Source: Parachlorella kessleri (taxonomy: Eukaryota; Chlorophyta; Trebouxiophyceae; Chlorellales; Chlorellaceae). From it: a stretch of 15,445 nt of DNA. Positions 7,969-15,445 of the stretch are shown here, in pieces. The first letter of the stretch is position 1. Each line of letters begins with the position of its first letter. The stretch lies in the NCBI GenBank assembly GCA_001598975.1, contig BBXU01002073.1, forward strand, positions 1 through 15,445. Direction: 5' to 3'. Both the position numbers and the translations under genes were made by a program. The notes beneath the pieces were generated by a model. That model was not told the origin of the DNA. It made no database searches and worked only from the letters and a program-made list of their open reading frames with translations.

Positions 7969-10900
7969 CTACTGCCAGCCTTGCCAAACTGCTGTCTGGA
8001 ATACAGGGTGCATGAACGCTGCTTGCACTGGAACGGGCCGCCCTGCAAGCACCCCTTGCTGCTGCTGGCTATGCTGTTGTGGCTGCTGCTGCTGCTGCAT
8101 TTGATTCATTTGCTGCCTCCGCTGTTGCAACACCCACTGCGCTTGCTGCAATAGTGCCGCCGCCTGTTGTTGCTGCAGCTCCTCCTGCTGCCGCCGCTGC
8201 TGCTCTTGCTGTTCCGCGTTCAGCTGTTGCAACAAGGAAGCCAACTGCCGACGAACCTCGTCAAGTCCCGTTTGGCTTCCATGCATCTCTGCACCTGGCA
8301 CCCCCCCTAGCTGCTGCCTGAGCCGCTGATGAAGCGCTTCCAATACTGCCTGCCTGCTGGGGTGCCCCGACTGGAGTGCAGCCCTCACAGCGTCCAGCAT
8401 ATCGCTGTTGCTGCTGCTGGGCGGGGGGACCTGTGGCGGTGCCACGTGATCTGTGACAACAGGCTGCTGCATAGCGGCCATGGGGCCATACGGTACGAAC
8501 CCCATCTGCGGAAAAACCACAGCAGCTGGGCCTGCAGGGGTCATGGCTACTGCTTGAGCCATACCCCAGCCACACTGCATGGGCCCAACGGCCATGGGTA
8601 CAGGCGCGGCGCCCCCATGACCAAATTGATACATCATGGGATTGGCCAACGCACACTGAAGTTGCATCAGCTGCTCTGTGGGCGCATCTGCTGCACCGTC
8701 TATAGGCTTGCCACAATACACCGCGTGCTCGCCCGCGCTGCCAGTACGCCTGACAGCTGCCGCGGCTGCTGTGGCCGCCCGCGCTGCAGCAGCGGCCCGC
8801 GCTGCAGCCGGCCGGGACAGGTAGCGCCCTTCAGAGCTGCGAGGCGCACCGGGGTTGGGCAGGCGGCTGCGCATGTCGTCACTGCTTGGAGCCGGGGCCT
8901 GGCGGACTGGCGGCAGTTTTGGTGTCTGCAAAGCAGGCCAAAGCAGTTAGCAGTTAAACTCAACGAATCGCAAGCCCTCACACGTGGAGTGGAAGCTTTG
9001 GGCCAGGCTTCCGTCCGTGGCTGCGTCTCCATGAAGTTAAAAGAGGAGATGGAGTAGCGCTACACAAAGGCTCCCTACGTCTACTGTGGACTGTGCGCAT
9101 ATAACATACCTCATCCACCACTTGTTATAAACCCACCTGGACCTTCTTCCAGCCCAATGCCTCCTGCTGTTCATAGACGTGCACAGGCCGCGACCTGCCC
9201 GGCCTGCCCACCTTGCGCCGGCGGGCTCCAGGCACCAACTCCCAATCGCTGTCATCCTCATCCTGTATCACAGGAAGGAGCGGCCAGTCCAGCAGGAAGT
9301 GATGCCACATGCGGGTGGGCCGACCATGCCCTTGGTTAATCATAAGAAGGCTACCATAAAGCCTGCTATCAACATTTACGCATCTCCACATGCTCCGCTA
9401 GCCATACATGCAAGCAATCAGCCTTTACCATGGACACCTTTCCTGCTTGCAGATCCAAATTTATGCTCAAGGCAGCCACATTACCCAGTCATGCCCTTAA
9501 AAGCCATTCAGCTTATCACCCACCAAGCTGCCCCTGTGAGTCTCCTCTTCCTCGTCCACGCCGGCTCCCTGCAGGACCCCCAGCGAGACAGATGGCGACT
9601 GCGAGGCCTGCCGCCAAGGGACCCCCTCTGCCAGGTCCCATGCCAGCAGCTCCATGGCAACGCAGGCATAGTTGCCATCGTTTGCACACCTGCTTCAGGC
9701 CACAGTTGCTTCCAAGCCATCGACTTCAAAGGGCTTCGGAGCAAGGCAAGACAGGCATTTCCACAACATGCTGGAATGCAGCAAAGCTCACACCAGGATC
9801 TGGATGCACTTGTTGAGCCCAACATGCATTACTGCCCAAAAATCTTGCTTCAAAGCATGCGCTTGCCGTAGAGGCGCACACTACTACGCTGCATGCTCAG
9901 GTCGATTGAGAATGTGCTCACCTCGGTAGCAGGCTTCCATCATACAAATCCTCCACCTCTGCAAGGTGGTCTACCAAGTACTGCAGCGCCAGATCAATGG
10001 AACCTCCCTGCATACCCCACAAGACCAATGTCAGGCTCTTTCGCACCACCATGCATGAACAAGCATGGCATGTGATACTCAAGGCCGGCGGGAGTCTGTC
10101 TGGTAAGCACATTGCTCACCCAGCGCCTCGTTGCGGACATAGAGCTTCAGCGCCCAAAGTTTAAGATCAGTTCCCCCGGAAAGCTAGCCATGCAGATGCA
10201 AGACAGCCCAGCTCCTCACCCGGCCTAGGAAGAAATTCTTTGCGCCTCCACTCCAGTGCTGAGACTGCCAGTCCGACAGCACCTCGCTGACTCGCGGAAT
10301 CCTTCCTTGCCCCAGCAGAACTGCAACTGTATCAAAGCACTCTGCAAAGCCCTGCAGTGCGGTGGAAGTATTGATCACTGTCCCAGAGCACTTACCAACT
10401 GTATGACAGGGTGAGAGCCACCAACCCACTGGCCATCCAGCGATTTCCCACCTATGCTATGCCAACAACCTTGCGCGCTATGGCACCCATGAGGTTCAAG
10501 GGGTGCAAACAGTGACGCAGCCCCCTTTCCCTCCCAAGGGCAAAACCTATTCGTGACAGCAGCTGGCCACACAGTAGATTGGTACGCCCCTCGCCAACTC
10601 CTGCATACCTGGAGGAAGGGCCGGTAAAGCCCATGTCGCCGCACACTCTCCGGTAGCACCTCAAGGCAAGGGCAGAAGACTGGCTCCTTTTCCAAATCAA
10701 GAGGCTGCAGGGACAAAAATCACCCATCTGGCAAATCGCCTGAGTGGCCAGCCTGCATGCTTGCATAGCCATAAGTGTAGGCCGCATACTGCGCAGGCAG
10801 TGTATGTACCAAAGATGAAGCCACATATGAAGCGTAGGCGGTCAGCATCGTATACCAAAATACAGATGTGCGAGTTCTTGCTTGCAGTCAGGACACCACT

Positions 10901-11343
10901 GCAAGCTTACCACACGCCAGAGGCCTTCCCCAAAAAGTCCCGTGTGCTCGGCTCCACGGATGGTATCTATCAGCTGGTCCCTGCAAGGGCGGCTCAATCC
11001 TTTATCTACGAATACCTACAACTGGCTTGAGCCAGAGGGAGGCGCATTGTGGTATACTTTTCAAAGACACAGCTCACTAACTCTTCACAGCAACACGCTG
11101 CATGGCGCACCTTTCCATCTCAGCAGCAGCGCACAGCTGCCCTGCCAGGTTGGGAGAGAGCCAGCCTTCAACACAGCTGCCGCAGGTACACTGTGGAGGT
11201 CGTTCTGTTTTGTGCACCTCGCTCTGCTGCTGGCCGGAAGCGTCGCCCACCTGCTGTCCTGTGACACAAAGATGGGGCCCTGCCAAGGTATGTTCCAAGG
11301 TCTCCTCCAGCTCTAGGCCATCCGGCCTCTGCCTTTTCAACAT
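7969..11343 (-). CDS. Cys-motif protein with Gln-rich C-terminus, eight exons, family uncertain
   Basis: Exons in transcription order: 11343-11111, 10980-10911, 10704-10609, 10351-10220, 10007-9922, 9689-9524, 9262-9137, 8925-7969, giving 621 residues; phases close and all introns are GT-AG. Residues 52-64 carry CTCGSCVEGWLSP. Residues 79-240 look like a conserved mixed helical region (RGAEHTGLFGEGLWRV, FCPCLEVLPESV, FAECFDTVAVLLGQGRIP, GGSIDLALQYLVDHLAE, CANDGNYACVAMELL). From memory this resembles the region after ankyrin repeats in some fungal and algal proteins; that is unconfirmed, and no ankyrin repeats were found upstream. Residues 262-303 form a charged linker with an AT-hook-like RKVGRPGRSRP. 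Exon 8 is Pro/Ala-rich, then strongly Gln-rich and probably coiled coil. 11343 is the first ATG after an in-frame stop; an upstream exon cannot be excluded. The molecular function is unknown. Confidence 0.75.
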
Positions 11344-12907
11344 CTCCCTTTCACAAAGGCGCCCGGCTTGCTGTTGCGAACGCACGAGCTCCCCGGGACA
11401 AGCTTTGCGAGCTCCTGACAGCGCGCTCAGTGAAGCTTAGCTTGCGATCACGATATGCGATCAGCGATATGAAGCAGCGACCCTTGCTAGCCTAGCCTTT
11501 GAGGGTCCTGTCAATAGTGACACTTCCAAGGCACATTGCCCACAAAGCCGGTGCAAGCATTCCCAGAGCTACAACATCATACGGGATAATTTAGATATTG
11601 TAACTAGGTTATTAAGTCAGCGAATGCGCGCAATTGCGGTTGGCTTCCAGTGCTGGCGGGAGACGAATTTTACCCCTGCAAGCCTGCAAGCCGCCTTGTT
11701 TTGCTTTGGATGGCTTCTTGGCGGTAGACTGTACCATTACTTGCACGTGGGGAGCCTGCAGAGGTAACTACCGGAGCGCGCAACCCAACTCAACAGGGTT
11801 GTCGGGAAGGGCCCCCGTGTATATGCTAAGGTTCCTATCCTACACATGGTTACCAAACAGCCACTTTCTCTAAAGCAGTTGGCCTCATTGCCACTGCCAT
11901 GGCATGCCAGCATCGCTGCCTAGATACCAGTACAGATTCCGCCTGATGCTCTTGCATGGGGGCTGCACCCAGGATCGGTACAGAGTGCTGTCCTGCGTGC
12001 CATGGTGCACATTAGCAGATCTGTCCTTGTGGAGTTTGTCGTGCTGGCCGCGGTGTGTTCATTGACGGTTCTCTAAGTCTTAGAGGGCGGCATGCAAGGG
12101 AGTCTACCAGAAGAAAGCCTAGGCCAGTGTCCTCGGGATAGTGACTACACAGTGTGTAAGGTTATTGGACGATGCAAGTTTGGCAGCTGAGCTGCTATAG
12201 GAGGCGTGGCACAGACTTATTCAGTTCTCCCTGGCAGATGAACCTTCCCATCGTAAGAACTAGTCTAGACTTTTGTGTACCGCATGCTGCACTGCTGCCA
12301 TGAGTAATGAAAGGGGCCAACTGTCAGCCCTGCTACAAGACAGTGTCAGGGCCATTGGTTGCGCCTCCCCCTCTTGAGGATGGACCAATAGCAAAAGAAG
12401 CCCCGCACCAGCAGAATGACCTATCCAGGCCTGATTAGGTTACCGAGCTGGCAGAAGAAAAGGCAATAACGGTAATAACGAAGCAGCAGCCAGGCGGATT
12501 TTCGTGGCTGACAACGAAAATGGCTGAGGCGGCCTGCGGAAAAAAGCATGTAATGCTTATGGGGCGCCGGTACAAGAAAGAGCAAGAGGCGAAGTGCAGC
12601 CAAGTGCCAGGCACTTGACAACCCTCGTCCGTGGACAAGGCCAGACAAGGTATGATGGTTGAGAGCTCAGGCTTTTCTTGATGGTGGCGGGTAGCGCAGT
12701 CTGCACTCATGCTGTCTGCATCCCTTCACAATTGCCAACACATATATCCTCCTTACCAGGCGGCGCCAGGAGTAGGCGAGGCAAGTCCCTTAAGCTGCAT
12801 GCAGCGATTAGCGGTGACTTAGCCGGGCAGGGGGGCATATCGTGGGCAACAGTTAATGCAAGGACGCAGAGGCAAAGCTTGTCACAGGTCGATATGAGAC
12901 AAGGTTG
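11344..12907. other. 1.56-kb intergenic region without a recognised gene
   Basis: This lies between the start of the Cys-motif gene and the end of NTF2, both on the minus strand, so it should hold the promoter of the former and the 3' UTR of the latter. An imperfect tandem GCGATCACGATAT / GCGATCAGCGATAT lies at 11444-11470, about 100 bp upstream of the former's ATG. Small open frames near 11634-11873 (plus) and 12421-12710 (minus) have no recognisable motif or exon partner. Confidence 0.4.
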
Positions 12908-13687
12908 CTAGCTTCTATTCGCACCATAGTTGAGCCGGAACAGGTCATTGGTAACAACGAAGCTGCCGCCAACGGGTGCAAGGTGGAAAGTCTGGCTGAA
13001 TTTGAGAGGGTTTGTCTCGCCCTCAGGCTGCAAGAAGCAGTACATCCCAGTCAGTGGGCCAAACGGGTGGGAGTGTCTAGGCAGCCGGGTACAACGACTG
13101 TCAGAGACCTAAACCAAAGCATAAACACGAGAAAGAATCAGGGACTTGAAACCCACCAGCAGCTGCCCTGTCACAAACACTATTAGCCCGCCACTCATTG
13201 AAGGCTGAGCGTCGATGGAGGATACGTGGTGCTTGCACTGCTGGAACGGGAGTTGGGTCAGCTTTTGCAATATCTGCAGCCAGAACAGAAGGCAAGCTTA
13301 GCCTAAGACAAGCTACCAGGCACGTCTAGCCAGCTTGCCACCTGCAGCATGTGTGCTGGCCTCCCCACCAACTGACATGTTTGACACCTGGGTAGCATGC
13401 CTGCTTACCTGCTGCGTGCCCTGAAACTTTTGGCCCTCAAAAGACAGCAGCGACTGGTCTTGATACAGGCCAGCCAGGCCAGCCCTATTGGTATCGAAGG
13501 TGTTGTAATAGTGATCAGTGAAGGCCTGCGGCAACACTTAAGTCCTGCCCCTGGGTCAGTTTCTGGCATAAAAGGGTTGAAGAACGAAAGGGAAGAAGGA
13601 CAATAACAGGCTTAGACAGAGCCACCTGCCCAGGATCGAGAACTGCACTTGCCATCGCACCTTGGCAACTTGGTCAGGGTCAGCCAT
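12908..13687 (-). CDS. NTF2: Nuclear transport factor 2 (NTF2), four exons
   Basis: Exons in transcription order: 13687-13661, 13525-13409, 13273-13157, 13027-12908, giving 126 residues, the normal length for NTF2. All introns are GT-AG and all boundaries are phase 0. The protein starts MADPDQVAKAFTDHYY and carries the plant-like signature FDTNRAGLAGLYQD followed by SFEGQKFQG (residues 37-45), then LTQLPFQQCKHH, GLIVFVTGQLL, LKFSQTFHL and the ending NDLFRLNYG. In animals and yeast NTF2 is a homodimer that binds Ran-GDP and FG-nucleoporins and returns Ran to the nucleus. The glutamate of the EGQ motif, which contacts Ran, is kept (E39), and acidic E89 and E91 occupy the region of the acidic pair used by animal NTF2. 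The gene faces away from the SWIRM gene, 363 bp apart. Confidence 0.96.
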
Positions 13688-14050
13688 GTTACCGAGCACT
13701 GAAGGGGGGCTGCCGGCAGGGATACAAACTGCAAAGACGTACTGTGAACGCCAGGCGGTCGGCTCGTTGTTTGATTAGGGTGTACTGCAATCGGTCCTGA
13801 CACGGGATGCCTCGGCATGGTTTGAAGAGAAGGAGGCAGAAAAGTTCCATTGAGGTATGAAGCTCAGATTTGAGCGTAGAGCTCCGTGTTGTGCACTAGG
13901 CTGCATGCAGGGATGTCGTTTCTTATAATCTCCATAGGGGCACTTGCAGCCTCTCTGTGACGAGATTTTCGAAAGTATGACCTAGCCTTTGATCAGTGCC
14001 TAGTTGGATAGCCTTCCTGTGTTGGGTGGTCCAAGAGGGGACCTGTAGAC
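13688..14050. promoter_or_regulatory. Divergent promoter region of NTF2 and the SWIRM gene
   Basis: Only 363 bp separate the start codons of NTF2 (minus) and the SWIRM gene (plus), so this stretch must hold both 5' UTRs and promoters unless either gene has an untranslated upstream exon. No clear TATA box was identified for either side. Its role as a promoter is inferred from gene arrangement only. Confidence 0.5.
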
Positions 14051-15314
14051 ATGGTGCAGCAGGGCTTGAGCCATACGGGGGCCATCTACGGCCTTCGTTC
14101 GGTTGCTCGTACCAGACACACCTCTGGGGCTTTATCAGGGGAGGATCTCACGCACCCAGCCGCCCAGGCCACCATAGCCGCAGGCCTGCGGCCCAGGGTG
14201 CTCAACAAGGCGGAGCTGGTGAAGTTCAGGGCCAAGACAGGAGACTACCTTGATGCCAGGCAAGCTAGGAAGGACGGTGCTGCTCCTGGCTCACCAGACC
14301 CTCTCGCAGCCCCCCACAGTGGCTGGCGTGCGCGTCAGCCCGCCTGCGTGAGGGGTGCAAGGCACCTGAAAGCCAGGGGGTGCTTACCGGTGCCAATCAA
14401 GACGGGGCTATGTTGCAGGAACCTGATCCTTTTGAAGTGGAACGAGGACTTGACAAGATTCTTGACAGAAGACGAGTGTGTAGGTGAGCAACACAGCTTG
14501 AAAGTTTACACCTATCCTTCACTAAACTTGTGTAGTCTATCCTAACAGCACTGCCACCGGCACCTGAGCATGCTGCCGTGAGGCCCCCACAAGTGAGGCC
14601 AACAAGGAGCCAGGATGTACGCTGTCCACAAGCCACAACCTCCCAACTACCAAGTCTGGTTGGCAGACACCAGGAAGGAAGGCCGCACCCAGCCTCCCTG
14701 CACCTGACACCACGCGAGGAGGAGTGCTGTGCACTGCCTGGTCCATACCTATGCAGTCTTCTCCTCCTGCAGCTGCTGCGCCTGCTGGCAGGGAGGCGAT
14801 AGTGAAGGAGGCGTACCGCTTCCTGCACCACCAGGGCTGCATCAACTTTGGGGTCCTCACCGGCGACCCAGACGTACCGCTGCCGGCCGAACCCACAGCA
14901 GCAGCAGCAGCAGGTGCTGATGCAGCAGACGCACAAGGGAGCGGAGCGGTCGTGGGGGCAGGGCTAGCTAATGGCAGCAGCGCCCCGCCGGCAGTAGCAG
15001 CTGCAGGGGCAGGAGGGGTGGAGGCTGCAGGGGAGGGGCCAGCAGGCGGGCAGCGAGACGCAGCAGGCACAGCACCCGGAGGCGGGGGTGGGATGGTGGG
15101 GGAAGTGGGTGCCCCGCAGGCTCCGACACAGGCGGCACCTGGGGTTGCTGGCGGCAGCGGGGAACAGCCAGCGGCAGGGGCTGCTGCTGCTGCTGCTGGT
15201 GGTGGTATTCCTGCACCCAAGCCTGAGGCAACGGATGAGGCGGTGGCGGAGCGGCTGTATGAGATGCTGGAGAAGGTGGACCTGCTGGTGAGCCGGCCGT
15301 CTGCGGTGGTGTGA
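14051..15314 (+). CDS. SWIRM-domain protein, LSD1/LDL-like N-terminus, probably 3'-partial
   Basis: Exons: 14051-14259, 14419-14483, 14773-15314 (stop TGA at 15312), giving 271 residues if it ends here. Residues 35-120 form a SWIRM domain: HPAAQATIAAGLRPRVLNKAEL, then RNLILLKWNEDLTRFLTEDE and EAYRFLHHQGCINFGVL. The last two align without gaps with the same region of plant LDL1. SWIRM is a helical protein- and DNA-binding module of chromatin proteins such as LSD1-type demethylases, SWI3 and ADA2. Residues 121-245 are a low-complexity Ala/Gly/Pro linker, then YEMLEKVDLL. A GTGAGC donor at 15288 falls in phase 0, so the gene may splice onward to an amine-oxidase domain outside the window. Intron 1 uses a GC donor. 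The start is the first ATG after an in-frame TAG at 14009. Confidence 0.82.
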
Positions 15315-15445
15315 TTCAGGTTGCTAGGGGTGGATTCTGCACCCCCGGAACGCCGTGCTGTAGATGTCTATCGACGCTCCTACCGTCGTCCTGCATGCAA
15401 CGTCGCATTGCTGCTGGTGGGCCTGGAGTGAGCTGGGGGGGGGTT
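15315..15445. other. Right end of the window, no feature seen
   Basis: This is either the 3' UTR or an intron of the SWIRM gene. No further exon with recognisable SWIRM or flavin-binding sequence was found. The window ends in a run of nine G followed by TT. Confidence 0.4.

Noticed and set aside
8329..9057. 242-codon plus-strand frame opposite the Gln-rich exon
   Set aside because: It is the antisense of a CAG-rich coding exon and runs through an intron; composition is Cys/Arg/His-rich without any motif.
12421..12710. Two overlapping minus-strand frames of 75 and 91 codons downstream of NTF2
   Set aside because: No motif and no splice partner. The region fits NTF2 3' UTR or intergenic DNA better.

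Overview
The window reads as nuclear DNA of a green alga, most likely a trebouxiophyte. It has moderately high GC, short GT-AG introns, candidate TGTAA poly(A) signals, (CAG)n/(CTG)n-rich coding stretches encoding Gln- and Ala-rich protein, and plant-like NTF2 and SWIRM proteins. It begins and ends in G runs, so it may be a whole short contig. All gene models were spliced by eye from the sequence; exon phases close in every model.

Layout. (1) 1-320: no gene seen. (2) 321-393: an intact tRNA-Lys(CTT). (3) 389-2400: a non-coding composite repeat that starts inside the 3' end of the tRNA. It is built from five diverged 'head' segments resembling the tRNA tail plus its T-rich terminator, interleaved with a short word (core GGCCCGTCCAAG) that recurs in one orientation, with foldbacks and a higher-order duplication. 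(4) 2419-3657: about 1.2 kb of non-repeat DNA between near-identical 15-bp direct repeats, after which the repeat resumes (3654-3830). (5) 4345-6881, plus strand: a six-exon gene for a sucrase/ferredoxin-like (Apd1/Aim32-type) thioredoxin-fold [2Fe-2S] protein. (6) 7969-11343, minus strand, convergent with the previous gene: an eight-exon gene for a 621-residue protein with a Cys motif, a conserved-looking helical region, and a long Ala- then Gln-rich tail. (7) 11344-12907: no gene recognised. (8) 12908-13687, minus strand: a complete four-exon nuclear transport factor 2 (NTF2) gene. (9) 14051 to at least 15314, plus strand, divergent from NTF2: the start of a SWIRM-domain gene (LSD1/LDL-like chromatin protein), probably running past the window edge.

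The protein-coding genes look like unrelated housekeeping genes. NTF2 (nuclear import of Ran-GDP) and the SWIRM gene (chromatin) share a 363-bp divergent intergenic region. The most unusual part of the window is the tRNA-linked repeat block at 389-2400.
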